Positions 9,362 to 19,140 are shown, numbered from the stretch's first letter. The stretch: DNA of 64,000 bases from Pelagibius litoralis (GCF_011683915.1 NZ_JAAQPH010000001.1:62001-126000); one strand, 5' to 3'. The notes: a model not told the origin generated them from the sequence alone. Translations and numbers: made by a program.

Positions 9362-9820
9362 ATGCGCTGTCCGTTTTGTGGTAACGAGGACACGCAGGTT
9401 AAGGATTCGAGGCCGACCGAGGACAACTCGGCCATCAGGCGCCGGCGACAGTGCCCGAATTGTGGTGCGCGCTTTACGACTTTTGAGCGGGTGCAGCTGC
9501 GTGAACTGACCGTTGTCAAATCGAATGGCAAGAGAGAACCCTTTGACCGCGACAAACTGATGCGCTCCATGTCGTTGGCCCTCCAGAAGCGGCCGGTGGA
9601 TCCGGAACGGCTTGAGCGGGTGGTGAACGGCATGGTTCGCCGGCTGGAATCTTCCGGGGAATCCGACATTCCGACCAAGCTGATCGGCGAACTGGTAATG
9701 GATGCCCTCGCCAACCTCGATCAGGTGGCTTACGTCCGCTTTGCCTCGGTTTACAGGAATTTCCGCGAAGCCCGAGACTTCGAGGAGTTCATTGGCAAGC
9801 TCGGTGACGGAGACGACTGA
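9362..9820 (+). CDS. nrdR: Ribonucleotide reductase regulator NrdR
   Basis: Zinc- and nucleotide-binding repressor of ribonucleotide reductase genes, 152 residues. A zinc ribbon is formed by C3, C6, C31 and C34, followed by the [17 protein letters not shown] block, and an ATP-cone domain covers about residues 49-139. ATG 9362 is preceded by GGAGAGGGGGAGG and puts MRCPFC at the N-terminus, as in all NrdR proteins. The end overlaps the start of ribD, which indicates translational coupling. Confidence 0.96.
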   Translation: MRCPFCGNEDTQVKDSRPTEDNSAIRRRRQCPNCGARFTTFERVQLRELTVVKSNGKREPFDRDKLMRSMSLALQKRPVDPERLERVVNGMVRRLESSGESDIPTKLIGELVMDALANLDQVAYVRFASVYRNFREARDFEEFIGKLGDGDD

Positions 9821-10919
9821 CCCTCAAGACCGGGATTTTATGCTGGCTGCTCTGGCCCTGGCGGGCCGCGGCTTGGGCCGTGTGGCACCGAATCCCGCCG
9901 TCGGTTGCATTTTGGTCAAAGACGGCCGGGTGGTGGGACGCGGCTGGACCCAGCCGGGCGGCCGTCCCCATGCCGAAACCGAAGCGCTGCGCCGGTCCCG
10001 GGGTCAGGCTGCTGGCAGTACCGCCTACGTAACGCTGGAGCCCTGTTCCCACCACGGGCAAACCGCCCCCTGTGCGGAAGCCCTGGCCGAAGCCGGGGTG
10101 AGCCGCGTGGTCGTGGCGGTGGAGGATCCCGATCCCCGGGTCAGCGGGCGCGGTATTGCCCATTTGCGGGATCGCGGCGTCCGCGTTGATCTGGGGCTTT
10201 GCGCGGAAGAGGCGAGGCTTCTCAACGCCGGGTTCTTTTCGCGGATCGGCGACAGCCGGCCGGAGGTGACGGTGAAGCTTGCGACCTCCCAGGATGGGCG
10301 CATTGCCACCCACACCGGCCACAGCCAGTGGATTACCGGGCCGCTTTCGCGCCGTCACGCCCATCTGCTGCGCGCTCAGGCCGATGCCGTCCTGGTTGGC
10401 AGCCAGACAGCGGTCCTGGACAATCCGCGCCTGGATGTGCGCCTGCCGGGCCTGGAGCCTGCCGCGCCGCTGCGCGTTGTGGTCGATGGCCGCCTGCGCC
10501 TGCCGCTGACCCATGATCTGGTCGCGCGCGCCGTGCAGGTGCCGACGCTTTTGGTGACCCACGATGGCAATCCTTCGGAGCGGCTGACAGCCTACGCGGA
10601 GGCGGGGGTGGAGGTGTTGATGGTCGGCAAGGACGAGTTCGGCCACTGCTCGCTGCCTGAGGCTCTGGCCGGTCTGGCGGGCAGGGGCGTAAACCGCCTG
10701 CTGGTGGAAGGGGGCGGTCATCTTGCCGCGGCCCTTCTGCGCTCGGGCCTTGTGGACCGCCTTGTCTGGTACCGGGCCCCCCTGATAATCGGGGGTGACG
10801 GGGTGCCGGCGCTTGCCAGTTTCGGCGTCGACAGGCTTGACGAGGCGCCCCGGTTCCGACAGTCATCACGGCAGCGGCTCGGCCGGGATGTTTTGGATCT
10901 CTTTCGCTTCGGCGCTTAG
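9804..10919 (+). CDS. ribD: Bifunctional riboflavin deaminase/reductase RibD
   Basis: Second and third steps of riboflavin synthesis: deamination of the pyrimidine intermediate, then reduction of its ribosyl side chain. The N-terminal cytidine-deaminase-like domain carries the zinc site H56-A-E58 and C81/C90 (PCSHH...APC). The C-terminal dihydrofolate-reductase-like domain begins near residue 150 ([14 protein letters not shown]) and contains the [10 protein letters not shown] motif. GTG 9804 overlaps nrdR by 17 bases and gives 371 residues. ATG 9840 is possible but would shorten the first helix. Confidence 0.93.
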   Translation: MTETTDPQDRDFMLAALALAGRGLGRVAPNPAVGCILVKDGRVVGRGWTQPGGRPHAETEALRRSRGQAAGSTAYVTLEPCSHHGQTAPCAEALAEAGVSRVVVAVEDPDPRVSGRGIAHLRDRGVRVDLGLCAEEARLLNAGFFSRIGDSRPEVTVKLATSQDGRIATHTGHSQWITGPLSRRHAHLLRAQADAVLVGSQTAVLDNPRLDVRLPGLEPAAPLRVVVDGRLRLPLTHDLVARAVQVPTLLVTHDGNPSERLTAYAEAGVEVLMVGKDEFGHCSLPEALAGLAGRGVNRLLVEGGGHLAAALLRSGLVDRLVWYRAPLIIGGDGVPALASFGVDRLDEAPRFRQSSRQRLGRDVLDLFRFGA

Positions 10920-10972
10920 GCCCGTCTCGGCCTTGCCTGGGCCTGTCAGAAACTCGAACCAAGACCGAAACC

Positions 10973-11563
10973 ATGTTTACCGGAATAGTTACCGACCTTG
11001 GGTCTTTGCGCGCCATTGAGCAGCAGGCGGATGCCCGCTTTCTCTTTGATACCGGCTATGAGACCGGGGAGATCGCGATTGGCGCCTCGATTGCCTGTTC
11101 CGGCGCCTGCCTGACCGTCGTCGACAAGGGGGATGGCTGGTTTGCGGCCGATGTCTCCGGTGAGACCCTCTCCAAGACCACCCTGGGGGGCTGGCAGGCC
11201 GGCACCCCGGTCAACTTCGAGCGGGCGCTGCGCCTGGGCGACGAACTGGGCGGGCATCTGGTCTCCGGTCATGTGGACGGGGTTGCCGCGGTGGTGGCCC
11301 GTCAAGCGGAGCAGGGGTCGCTTCGTTTCACCTTTGAGGCGCCGGCGGAACTGGCAAAGTTCATCGCGCCCAAGGGGTCGGTGGCGCTGGACGGCGTATC
11401 TCTGACGGTCAACGAGGTCGACGGCCGGCGCTTCGGCATCAACCTCATCCCCCATACCGCAGAGGCGACCACGCTTGGCGGCAAGCAGCCCGGCGACCGG
11501 GTTAACCTGGAAATCGACCAGCTCGCGCGTTACGTTCAGCGCCTGCTGGACGGAAGGCATTAG
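10973..11563 (+). CDS. ribE: Riboflavin synthase alpha chain
   Basis: Dismutates two 6,7-dimethyl-8-ribityllumazine molecules into riboflavin and the pyrimidine precursor. 196 residues in two lumazine-binding repeats, each a small beta barrel: residues 1 to about 97 (MFTGIV start, [13 protein letters not shown]) and about 98-190 ([26 protein letters not shown]). It starts 53 bases after ribD and ends directly against the next gene. Confidence 0.95.
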   Translation: MFTGIVTDLGSLRAIEQQADARFLFDTGYETGEIAIGASIACSGACLTVVDKGDGWFAADVSGETLSKTTLGGWQAGTPVNFERALRLGDELGGHLVSGHVDGVAAVVARQAEQGSLRFTFEAPAELAKFIAPKGSVALDGVSLTVNEVDGRRFGINLIPHTAEATTLGGKQPGDRVNLEIDQLARYVQRLLDGRH

Positions 11564-12718
11564 ATGGCACAGACGGACGAGCCCTGGCGGCTGACTTTCG
11601 GCGAGATGATCTCGCCGATCGAGGAGATTATCGAAGAGGCGCGCAACGGCCGGATGTTTGTCCTGGTCGACGATGAAGACCGTGAGAATGAAGGCGATCT
11701 GGTTATTCCGGCCCAGATGGCGACGCCCGATGCGATCAATTTCATGGCCCGCTACGGCAGGGGGTTGATCTGTCTGGCGCTGACGCCTCAGCGCATCGAA
11801 GAGCTTGGCCTGCCGCTCATGGCCAGAAAAAACGAGTCCCGCAACCAGACCGCCTTCACCACCTCGATCGAGGCCCGTGAGGGGATTACGACGGGCATCT
11901 CGGCACCGGACCGCGCCCACACCGTGGCGACTGCGATCGACCCCAGCAAGATGGCCGATGATGTCGCCACGCCTGGCCATATCTTTCCGTTGATGGCCCG
12001 CGACGGCGGTGTCCTGGTTCGTGCCGGCCATACGGAAGCCGCTGTCGACCTGGCACGCCTGGCCGGCCTCAATCCGTCCGGCGTTATCTGCGAGATCATG
12101 AATGACGACGGCACGATGGCGCGCCGTGACGACCTGATCGCCTTTGCCCAGCGCCACGGCCTGAAGGTTGCCACCATCGCCGACTTGATCTCCTACCGCA
12201 GGCGTCACGATTCATTTGTGGAGCGGCGCCTGGAGAGTGAATTCGAGAGCCGCTTTGGCGGGAAATTCAATCTTGCGGTCTACGTCAACACCATCAACTA
12301 CGCCGAGCACGTGGCAATCTGGAAGGGCGACCTTTCCGGGGCAGACGCCGTTCCTGTGCGGATGCACGCCATCAACGTGCTGGATGACATTCTTGGCGAC
12401 AAGGCAAGCGGCAAGGCCGGCGATCTGCAGCAGGCCATGCGCATGATCGGCGAAGAGGGCCGGGGCGTCGTGGTCCTGATCCGCGAACCCTCGGCCGATG
12501 CCCTGTCGACCTCGTTGAAGTCAAGGCTTGAAGGCAAGGCGCGGGCCGGAGGCGAGCTTCGGGACTATGGTGTCGGCGCGCAAATTCTGTTGGACTTGGG
12601 GGTGCGCGACATGATCCTGCTTTCCAATACCAAGCGTACCATCGTGGGTTTGGAGGGTTACGGCTTGAGGGTTGTGGCGCAACGCGCCCTCGGGGATGCC
12701 GGTGAGGGGGACGAATGA
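11564..12718 (+). CDS. ribBX: RibBX: DHBP synthase with a degenerate GTP cyclohydrolase II domain
   Basis: The N-terminal part, about residues 1-215, is an intact 3,4-dihydroxy-2-butanone 4-phosphate synthase that makes the four-carbon unit of riboflavin from ribulose 5-phosphate ([11 protein letters not shown] at 36-46, [11 protein letters not shown]). The C-terminal part, about 220-375, has the GTP cyclohydrolase II fold signature ([26 protein letters not shown]). However, the usual zinc-binding segment with three cysteines (ECLTGDVFGS..RCDCG) reads [20 protein letters not shown], and this half has no cysteine at all. It therefore cannot bind the catalytic zinc. This matches the RibBX variant described in Proteobacteria. 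It starts directly after the ribE stop and overlaps ribH by 4 bases. Confidence 0.93.
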   Translation: MAQTDEPWRLTFGEMISPIEEIIEEARNGRMFVLVDDEDRENEGDLVIPAQMATPDAINFMARYGRGLICLALTPQRIEELGLPLMARKNESRNQTAFTTSIEAREGITTGISAPDRAHTVATAIDPSKMADDVATPGHIFPLMARDGGVLVRAGHTEAAVDLARLAGLNPSGVICEIMNDDGTMARRDDLIAFAQRHGLKVATIADLISYRRRHDSFVERRLESEFESRFGGKFNLAVYVNTINYAEHVAIWKGDLSGADAVPVRMHAINVLDDILGDKASGKAGDLQQAMRMIGEEGRGVVVLIREPSADALSTSLKSRLEGKARAGGELRDYGVGAQILLDLGVRDMILLSNTKRTIVGLEGYGLRVVAQRALGDAGEGDE

Positions 12719-13191
12719 GCGATTCGATGGATGATGGGCCGCATATCCTGGTGGTCGAAGGCCGCTTCTACGAGGGCATAGCCGATGCGCTCTATGCCGG
12801 CACGAAGGCGACGCTGGATGCAGCAGGCGCCACGCACGAGCGCGTTGAGGTGCCCGGCGCCTTTGAGATTCCTGCGGCTATCCAGATGGCGGTTAAGTCC
12901 ATGGACTTCTTTGCCGGCCGCCGCCGTTTCGATGGTTATGTGGCCCTCGGCTGCGTGATTCGCGGTGAGACTTCGCACTACGACTATGTCTGCGGTGAGA
13001 GCGCGAGAATGCTGCAGGACCTTGCCTGCCGCCATACCCTCGCGCTTGGGTACGGCATTCTGACGTGCGAAAACATGGAGCAGGCAAAAGTACGTGCCGC
13101 GGTGGACCAGAAGAACAAGGGCGCCGATGCTGCTGCCGCCTGTCTCGCGATGCTCGGCGTGAAACGACATTTTCATCTTTTCCCCCGCTGA
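12715..13191 (+). CDS. ribH: 6,7-dimethyl-8-ribityllumazine synthase
   Basis: Condenses the four-carbon phosphate with the ribityl-aminopyrimidine to form lumazine. 158 residues. Visible are VVEGRFYEGI, the substrate loop PGAFEIP at 47-53, GCVIRGETSHYD with the catalytic histidine H88, and YGILTCENMEQA. ATGA overlap with ribBX shows translational coupling. It completes a ribD-ribE-ribBX-ribH block that lacks only a working ribA. Confidence 0.95.
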   Translation: MSDSMDDGPHILVVEGRFYEGIADALYAGTKATLDAAGATHERVEVPGAFEIPAAIQMAVKSMDFFAGRRRFDGYVALGCVIRGETSHYDYVCGESARMLQDLACRHTLALGYGILTCENMEQAKVRAAVDQKNKGADAAAACLAMLGVKRHFHLFPR

Positions 13192-13221
13192 TCGAAGCTC
13201 TGCCTGCAGGATCGGAATCAA

Positions 13222-13746
13222 GTGACCAGTAGCCCAAATAACTCTGATGGCGCCAAGGGCGTCCGACGCCGCCCCTCAGGCCTGAGTGCTGCCCGCCTGT
13301 TGGCGGTTCAGGCGCTCTATCAAATGAGCTTGAACAAGGAGCCGGCGGATCAGGTGATCGCCGAATTCCTGGAGCATAGGGTGAAGGAGGACGTGGAGGG
13401 CCTGAAGCACGGCGCGGTCAATCGCAATCTTCTGACCGAGCTGGTTCAGGGGGTCTCGGCTGAGGCCGATATGTTGGACGATATGTTGGCGGCTGTACTC
13501 GACGAGGAATGGACCGTTGAGCGGCTGGAGATACTGCTTCTTGTCCTGCTGCGCGCGGCTATCTTTGAATTGTCCGAACGGCTCGACGTGCCTGCGCGGG
13601 TGGTGATCTCGGAATATGTGGATCTGGCAAATGCCTTTTTCGATGGGCGCGAAACGTCGTTTGTGAATGGCCTGCTGGATCGTATCGCCCATGTTCTGCG
13701 AACCGATGAGTTCGGTGAAGCCGGTGCTCTGCCGGATATCTCCTAG
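13222..13746 (+). CDS. nusB: Transcription antitermination factor NusB
   Basis: All-helical RNA-binding protein that acts with NusE at boxA in rRNA antitermination. 174 residues with RLLAVQALYQMSLN near the N-terminus and VVISEYVDLANAFFDGRETSFVNGLLDRIA near the C-terminus, both NusB hallmarks. GTG start at 13222. It follows ribH by 30 bases, a common ribH-nusB-thiL arrangement. The first 20 residues are polar and probably disordered. Confidence 0.94.
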   Translation: MTSSPNNSDGAKGVRRRPSGLSAARLLAVQALYQMSLNKEPADQVIAEFLEHRVKEDVEGLKHGAVNRNLLTELVQGVSAEADMLDDMLAAVLDEEWTVERLEILLLVLLRAAIFELSERLDVPARVVISEYVDLANAFFDGRETSFVNGLLDRIAHVLRTDEFGEAGALPDIS

Positions 13747-13765
13747 CCCGGACCGGTAGGTCGCT

Positions 13766-14755
13766 GTGCCGCGCATCGCTGGGGAATTCGCGCTGATCGA
13801 GCGGTATCTGGCGCCACTGTCGGTGCCCTCCGAGGGTGCCTTCGGGTTAAAGAACGATGCAGCGGTCCTGGATATTGCAGCCGGCGACCGCCTGGTTGCG
13901 ACCGTGGACAGTCTGGTCGCAGGGCGGCACTTTCTGCCGGACGATCCCCCCGACAGCGTTGCGCGGAAACTGCTGCGGGTCAGCCTTTCGGATCTGGCTG
14001 CGATGGGGGCGGAGCCTGTGAGCTATCTGCTCGCCGCATCATGGCCGCTGGATATAGAAGAGGAATGGATTGCCGTTTTCTGCCAGGGGCTGGCTGCTGA
14101 CCAGGCGACCTTCGGTGTCACCCTCGTCGGCGGTGATACGACGGCGACGCCGGGTCCCATGACCCTGACCGTTACGGCCTTTGGCCGGGTAAGGGGAACC
14201 AGGGTGCTCGACCGCGCGTCGCTTCACCCGGGCGATGATCTCTATGTGTCCGGTACCGTCGGAGATGCCTTTCTTGGCCTGCGCTACCTGCAGGGCGGGA
14301 TCGACGGCCTGACGAAGACGGCGAGGGAGCGACTTGCCGAGCGTTATCGCTGCCCGGAGCCTCGCGTTGCTTTGGGGCAGGCGCTTTTGGAGCGGGGCCT
14401 GGCGACCGCGGCCCTGGATGTTTCGGATGGCCTGGCTGCCGACCTCGGGCACCTGTTGACGGCCTCGGGCGTCGGGGCGGTACTGCGGTTGCAGGATATC
14501 CCCCTATCCGGTCCTGCCGAGGAAGGCTTGGCGCTGCTGGGCGAGCCGCCGGAGGTGGTACTTTCCGGGGGCGATGATTATGAACTGCTCTTTGCGGCAG
14601 CCCCGGAACGGCTGGCGGAGATCGCGGATCTCTCTCGGGAGCTGTCCCTGCCGATCACGCGGATCGGCGAGGTCTGCGTGGAGGCCGGGCTCTCGTTACT
14701 GGATGCCGAGCAGAATCCGGTCGCTCTGAAGTCTACTGGCTGGACCCATTTTTAG
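13766..14755 (+). CDS. thiL: Thiamine-monophosphate kinase
   Basis: ATP-dependent phosphorylation of thiamine monophosphate to the diphosphate cofactor. 329 residues, AIRS/PurM fold. Visible are GLKNDAAVLD, the Mg-binding region VDSLVAGRHF, ARKLLRVSLSDLAAMGAEP, LVGGDTTATPG and DVSDGLAADLGH, and GGDDYELLFAA. GTG 13766 with GGTAGG before it begins the usual GEFALIERY N-terminus. Likely co-transcribed with nusB. Confidence 0.95.
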   Translation: MPRIAGEFALIERYLAPLSVPSEGAFGLKNDAAVLDIAAGDRLVATVDSLVAGRHFLPDDPPDSVARKLLRVSLSDLAAMGAEPVSYLLAASWPLDIEEEWIAVFCQGLAADQATFGVTLVGGDTTATPGPMTLTVTAFGRVRGTRVLDRASLHPGDDLYVSGTVGDAFLGLRYLQGGIDGLTKTARERLAERYRCPEPRVALGQALLERGLATAALDVSDGLAADLGHLLTASGVGAVLRLQDIPLSGPAEEGLALLGEPPEVVLSGGDDYELLFAAAPERLAEIADLSRELSLPITRIGEVCVEAGLSLLDAEQNPVALKSTGWTHF

Positions 14756-14778
14756 GCTTCTTTTCAATCGGTTAATGC

Positions 14779-14793
14779 TTAACGCCATCTTTA
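14779..14793 (+). promoter_or_regulatory. CtrA-like box upstream of the FliL-like gene
   Basis: TTAA-CGCCATC-TTTA is one mismatch from the alphaproteobacterial CtrA pattern TTAA-N7-TTAA. It sits 58 bases before the FliL-like start, with further TTAA elements at 14772 and 14804. Such short motifs also occur by chance. Confidence 0.25.
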
Positions 14794-14850
14794 CTCGAAA
14801 CCCTTAACACTGGCTCTCGAACTTCGGACTTTCTGGCAGGATCGAGCGCT

Positions 14851-15306
14851 TTGCGCATAGTCATTCTTATTGTGGTCGCAGTGATCCTCTTGGTTGGCGC
14901 CGGTGGCGGCGCCTGGTGGTTCCTGATGGGGCCTGGGGCTGAGAAGACCGAGGAGTTGATCTCTGAGATCAACAAACCGGAGCCCGTCTTCGTTCCGCTC
15001 CATCCCGTTGTCATTTCCCTGATCCAGGAAGGGGAGGTCACCCATCACGTGACCATGCAGTTGACCCTGCAGCTCCATGATACCTGGGACAAGGACCTCA
15101 CAGACCGCAACATGGCCCGCCTTCGCGATGCGTTCCTTCACGAGATGCACGGTCTTTACGCCATGCGGATGGTGCGCGAAGCCGGTTTCGAATCGCCGTT
15201 GGTCAAGAAGCGCCTGATAGAGATATGCGATCGCTTGCTTGGCGAAGGCGTGGTCGCCGAAATCCTGCTTCGCGAACTGGAAAGGCGCCAGCCGAACAAG
15301 GCCTGA
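14851..15306 (+). CDS. FliL-like membrane protein
   Basis: 151-residue single-pass inner-membrane protein. A transmembrane helix covers about residues 4-26 (ILIVVAVILLVGAGGGAWWFL). A periplasmic domain of FliL type follows (PVVISLIQEGEVTHHVTMQLTLQLHD, then RLRDAFLHEMHGLYAMR). FliL associates with the flagellar stator around the motor. No ATG is available and TTG 14851 is used, with AGGA about ten bases upstream. No other flagellar gene is in the window, so the role may be non-flagellar or the gene may be a dispersed flagellar member. It follows thiL by 95 bases. Confidence 0.75.
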   Translation: MRIVILIVVAVILLVGAGGGAWWFLMGPGAEKTEELISEINKPEPVFVPLHPVVISLIQEGEVTHHVTMQLTLQLHDTWDKDLTDRNMARLRDAFLHEMHGLYAMRMVREAGFESPLVKKRLIEICDRLLGEGVVAEILLRELERRQPNKA

Positions 15307-15408
15307 GGGCCTGGAGGAACGGTTTAGCCGCCGTGCTGCGGCGTTTACGCGCAGCACCTATGATCAATCAGTGCTGTCCAGTTCGATCCTCATCACTAAA
15401 CTGGCTCC

Positions 15409-16599
15409 ATGGAAGAAGTAGCGCAGTTTCAGCGCCGGTTCGTGATGCGCAATGTTGCCGTTCTGGCGGTTTGCCAGGCTCTGGGTATGAGCTGCCTGGC
15501 TTTGTCCATCACCATCACCGCGCTGGTGGGCAATAGCCTGGCGCCTGACCCGTCGCTGGCAACCTTTCCGCTTGCCCTTCAGTTCGTGGCGACGGCTGCT
15601 TCCACAATTCCCGCCTCGCTTTTCATGGGGCGCTTCGGCCGGCGGGCCGGCTTTACGGTCGGCGGCATCCTTGGGGTGGCCGGCGGTGTTATTGCCTGCC
15701 AGGCGGTGATCGCAGCCAGCTTCGCGATGTTCTGCGTGGGGGCCGCCTTTTTGGGTGCCTTCGCAGCCCATGTCGCCCTCTACCGGTTTGCCGCAGCCGA
15801 TGTCGCCGGGCCCGAGTATCGCAGCCGGGCCATCTCGCTGGTGATGGTCGGCGGTGTTGCCTCGGCTGTTCTGGGGCCGGAGCTGGCGAAGTGGACTCGG
15901 GAGCTCTTCTCCCCAATCCTGTTTGCCGGCGGCTATGCGGCCATTGCCGCGCTGGCTTTCATCGGGGTTGTCCTGGTTCAGGCGGTCAACTTTCCAGCGG
16001 TGGTACCCCGCAGCCAACGCGCCAAGGGGCGGCCGCTGGGCGAGATCCTGCGTCAGCCGACCCTTGTGGTCGCTGTTCTCTGCGCCATGGTCGCCTACGG
16101 TTCCATGAACCTTGTCATGGTTTCCACGCCGCTGGCGATGGTTGCCTGCGCCCACCCCTTCGAGACGGCGGCCTTCGTCATCCAATGGCATGTCGTGGGC
16201 ATGTATGCGCCGTCCTTTGTGACCGGCCACCTCATAGAACGAATCGGGGCGCTCAAGGTCATATCCATTGGCTCGCTCTTGGTTCTCGGCTGCATTCTGG
16301 TCAATTTGACGGGGATCGAGGTGATACAGTTCTGGGCCGCGCTGCTGCTGCTTGGAGTTGGCTGGAACTTCATGTACGTCGGGGCCACTGCCTTGTTGAC
16401 CGAAACCTATCGGCCGGAGGAGCAGGCCAGGGTGCAGGCCTTCAACGAGTTCATGGTGTTCGGCACCACGGCCGTGACAGCCCTGGCATCCGGGGCGATT
16501 TTCAATGCTTTTGGCTGGCAGGCCGTCAATCTGGGGGTCGTTGTGCCCGTCATTCTGGCGGCCGCCACGGTGATCTGGCTCAGCCGCCGGCGGGCCTGA
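15409..16599 (+). CDS. MFS transporter
   Basis: 396-residue major facilitator with about 12 predicted transmembrane segments. The loop 2-3 signature region reads FMGRFGRRAGFTVGG and the second half begins after the cytoplasmic loop near residue 205. The pattern resembles predicted drug/metabolite MFS permeases of the YnfM/arabinose-efflux type; the substrate is unknown. ATG 15409 starts with a short polar N-terminus before helix 1. Overlapping frames inside it are compositional shadows. Confidence 0.85.
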   Translation: MEEVAQFQRRFVMRNVAVLAVCQALGMSCLALSITITALVGNSLAPDPSLATFPLALQFVATAASTIPASLFMGRFGRRAGFTVGGILGVAGGVIACQAVIAASFAMFCVGAAFLGAFAAHVALYRFAAADVAGPEYRSRAISLVMVGGVASAVLGPELAKWTRELFSPILFAGGYAAIAALAFIGVVLVQAVNFPAVVPRSQRAKGRPLGEILRQPTLVVAVLCAMVAYGSMNLVMVSTPLAMVACAHPFETAAFVIQWHVVGMYAPSFVTGHLIERIGALKVISIGSLLVLGCILVNLTGIEVIQFWAALLLLGVGWNFMYVGATALLTETYRPEEQARVQAFNEFMVFGTTAVTALASGAIFNAFGWQAVNLGVVVPVILAAATVIWLSRRRA

Positions 16600-16800
16600 G
16601 TGGCCGATTGGCTGTCTTCGACGGCCATCCCGCGGGGCTCCGCCGAAGTTTTGCCCCAGGGTGGCTGAGCAGTAGCGGTTGCCATTCCCTTACGATTCTG
16701 GCATTTTCCGCGCGTTTTTGGGGTGCTGCAGTTGTGCAGCGAAGTCTTCGCGCCGAGTCGCTATCGCCTGACCGGCCTATCTATCTTGAGGGAAACCTAT

Positions 16801-18900
16801 ATGTCGATCGAGTTGTACGTGGTGCTCGGCTGCGGGCTGTTGGCCCTGGTCTATGGCGCCTGGGCCACCATGTCGGTGCTCTCGGCCTCCGCCGGGAACG
16901 CACGGATGCAGGAAATCGCCGCTGCGATTCAGGAGGGCGCCAATGCCTATCTGAACCGGCAGTACCGCACGATCGCCATCGTTGGCGTCGTGATCTTCGT
17001 CCTCCTTTCAGTCGTTCTGGGCCTATGGGATGGCATCGGCTTCCTGATCGGTGCCGTCCTTTCCGGACTGGCCGGCTACATCGGCATGCACGTTTCAGTC
17101 AGGGCCAATGTCCGTACGGCAGAAGCTTCCCGCAAGGGGCTGGCCGAGGGGCTTTCGGTGGCCTTCCGCTCCGGCGCCATCACCGGCATGCTGGTGGCGG
17201 GCCTGGCGCTCCTGGCTGTCGCCGGCTACTACGCTGTCCTCTTGGAGATTGGCAAGGGTGAGCGCGAAATCTCGGTCGCCCTGGTCGCCCTTGGTTTTGG
17301 CGCTTCGCTGATCTCGATCTTCGCGCGCCTCGGTGGCGGTATCTTCACCAAGGGCGCCGACGTCGGTGCCGATCTGGTGGGTAAGGTTGAAGCCGGTATC
17401 CCGGAAGACGATCCCCGCAACCCGGCGGTGATCGCCGATAACGTTGGCGACAACGTCGGCGACTGTGCCGGTATGGCGGCCGATCTCTTTGAAACCTATG
17501 TGGTGACCGTGGTCGCGACGATGGTTCTGGCCACGATCTTTGCCGTCAACGATCCCAACATCTCTTCCCTGGTGATGTATCCCCTGACGGTTGGGGCGGC
17601 CTGCATTATCACCTCGATCATCGGCACCTTCTTTGTGAAGCTCGGGGCTTCGCAGAGCATTATGGGCGCACTCTACAAGGGCTTCATTGCTTCTGCCGTG
17701 CTGTCCGCGGCGGTGCTCTGGCCGGTGACCGACCATATCGTCGGCATGGACACCGTTATGACGGCCGCCGGGGTGACTTTTGACGGCCTCGATCTCTACT
17801 TCTGCGGCATCGTCGGCCTGGTGGTGACCGGCGCCATCATCTGGATTACCGAGTACTACACCGGCACCGAATATCGGCCGGTTCGCTCGGTCGCTGCCTC
17901 CTCGGAGACGGGGCACGGCACGAACGTGATCCAGGGTCTCGCCATTTCCATGGAGGCGACGGCGGTGCCGGCGCTGATTATCTGTGCCGGCATCATCAGC
18001 ACCTACCTGCTGGCCGGCCTCCTGGGCATCGCCATCGCCGTGACAACCATGTTGGCACTGGCGGGCATGGTCGTGGCGCTGGACGCTTATGGCCCGGTTA
18101 CGGACAACGCCGGCGGTATTGCCGAGATGGCTGAGCTGGACGATGAAGTCCGCAAGACCACCGATGCCTTGGACGCCGTCGGTAACACCACCAAGGCCGT
18201 GACCAAGGGCTATGCCATTGCCTCGGCAGGCCTTGGCGCCCTGGTCCTCTTTGCGGCCTACACCTCCGACCTGGCGCTCTTCGTGTCGGAAGGCTCCATT
18301 CAGCCGGGTGGTCCGGTGGACTTCTCGCTGTCCAACCCCTACGTGGTGGTCGGTCTGATCATCGGTGGTCTCCTGCCCTATCTCTTCGGGGCCATGGGCA
18401 TGACGGCGGTCGGCCGGGCGGCCGGTGCGGTGGTCGTCGAGGTGCGCCGCCAGTTCAAGGAGATCCCCGGGATCATGGAAGGCACCGGCAAGCCCGAGTA
18501 CGGGACCTGCGTGGATCTTCTGACCAAGGCGGCGATCAAGGAAATGATCATTCCTTCGATGCTGCCGGTGCTGTCGCCGATCGTTCTCTACTTTGTCATC
18601 CTGGTGATCGGCGGTCAGGCGGCGGCGCTCAGTGCCGTGGGTGCCATGCTGCTGGGCGTCATCGTGACCGGCATCTTCGTTGCCATCTCGATGACCGCTG
18701 GTGGCGGCGCTTGGGACAACGCCAAGAAGTACATCGAAGACGGCAACCACGGTGGTAAGGGCTCGGAAGCCCATAAAGCCGCGGTGACCGGTGATACGGT
18801 TGGGGATCCCTACAAGGATACCGCCGGACCGGCCGTCAACCCGATGATCAAGATCACCAATATCGTCGCCTTGCTGCTGTTGGCAGTCCTGGCGCAGTAG
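16801..18900 (+). CDS. hppA: K+-insensitive H+-translocating pyrophosphatase
   Basis: Membrane pyrophosphatase that couples PPi hydrolysis to proton pumping across the inner membrane. 699 residues with 15-16 hydrophobic segments. The active-site loop [13 protein letters not shown] begins near residue 186, followed by [29 protein letters not shown], and [17 protein letters not shown] is near the C-terminus. The residue after GNTT is lysine (K465), the known mark of the K+-independent class; K+-dependent enzymes have alanine there. The frame is open 26 codons upstream, but ATG 16801 matches the family N-terminus. Followed by a very strong terminator. Confidence 0.96.
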   Translation: MSIELYVVLGCGLLALVYGAWATMSVLSASAGNARMQEIAAAIQEGANAYLNRQYRTIAIVGVVIFVLLSVVLGLWDGIGFLIGAVLSGLAGYIGMHVSVRANVRTAEASRKGLAEGLSVAFRSGAITGMLVAGLALLAVAGYYAVLLEIGKGEREISVALVALGFGASLISIFARLGGGIFTKGADVGADLVGKVEAGIPEDDPRNPAVIADNVGDNVGDCAGMAADLFETYVVTVVATMVLATIFAVNDPNISSLVMYPLTVGAACIITSIIGTFFVKLGASQSIMGALYKGFIASAVLSAAVLWPVTDHIVGMDTVMTAAGVTFDGLDLYFCGIVGLVVTGAIIWITEYYTGTEYRPVRSVAASSETGHGTNVIQGLAISMEATAVPALIICAGIISTYLLAGLLGIAIAVTTMLALAGMVVALDAYGPVTDNAGGIAEMAELDDEVRKTTDALDAVGNTTKAVTKGYAIASAGLGALVLFAAYTSDLALFVSEGSIQPGGPVDFSLSNPYVVVGLIIGGLLPYLFGAMGMTAVGRAAGAVVVEVRRQFKEIPGIMEGTGKPEYGTCVDLLTKAAIKEMIIPSMLPVLSPIVLYFVILVIGGQAAALSAVGAMLLGVIVTGIFVAISMTAGGGAWDNAKKYIEDGNHGGKGSEAHKAAVTGDTVGDPYKDTAGPAVNPMIKITNIVALLLLAVLAQ

Positions 18901-18920
18901 TTGGTCTGATATAAAGCAAA

Positions 18921-18957
18921 GGGCCCCGGAAGCGATGCTTCCGGGGCCCTTTTTTTG
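18921..18957 (+). terminator. Rho-independent terminator of hppA
   Basis: Thirteen-base perfect stem GGGCCCCGGAAGC / GCTTCCGGGGCCC with a GAT loop (18921-18949), then eight Ts. Confidence 0.97.
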
Positions 18958-19004
18958 TGTCTGCTTTTTGGCTGCGCGCCGCTTTGATGCTCGCGAGAGG
19001 CGCC

Positions 19005-19140
19005 AGAGCAGATCATGGTCGGATGGAATCGCCGGAGGCGATCCATCGACCGGGTGAATCTGCTCTAACTGTTTGATGGCGATCGGATTCACATGTTTTG
19101 GCGCAACCACGAAGTGGTTCCGTCAAAACATGATCCGATC
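19005..19140. repeat. Doublet of long imperfect palindromes, REP-like
   Basis: Two neighbouring hairpins of about 60 bases each. The first (19005-19066) has outer arms AGAGCAGAT / ATCTGCTCT and an inner GCGAT stem. The second (19081-19140) has outer arms GATCGGAT / ATCCGATC and inner ATGTTTTG / CAAAACAT and AACCAC / GTGGTT. They share a plan of eight-base outer arms next to TCA-containing asymmetric bulges. The second touches the bamE stop codon. This is the architecture of dispersed extragenic palindromic repeats; only one copy is in this window. Confidence 0.65.

Noticed and set aside
10946-12208. A 420-codon minus-strand frame antisense to ribE and ribBX
   Set aside because: Shadow of two conserved genes; no motif or ribosome-binding site.
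15891-17261. A 456-codon plus-strand frame across the MFS gene, the gap and hppA
   Set aside because: It overlaps two clear genes in another frame; its translation is Arg/Gly/Pro-rich shadow sequence with no domain.
17095-19110. A 671-codon minus-strand frame antisense to hppA
   Set aside because: The composition (His/Asp/Gly/Arg-rich) is that of an antisense shadow of a GC-rich membrane-protein gene, and it runs through the terminator and palindromes.
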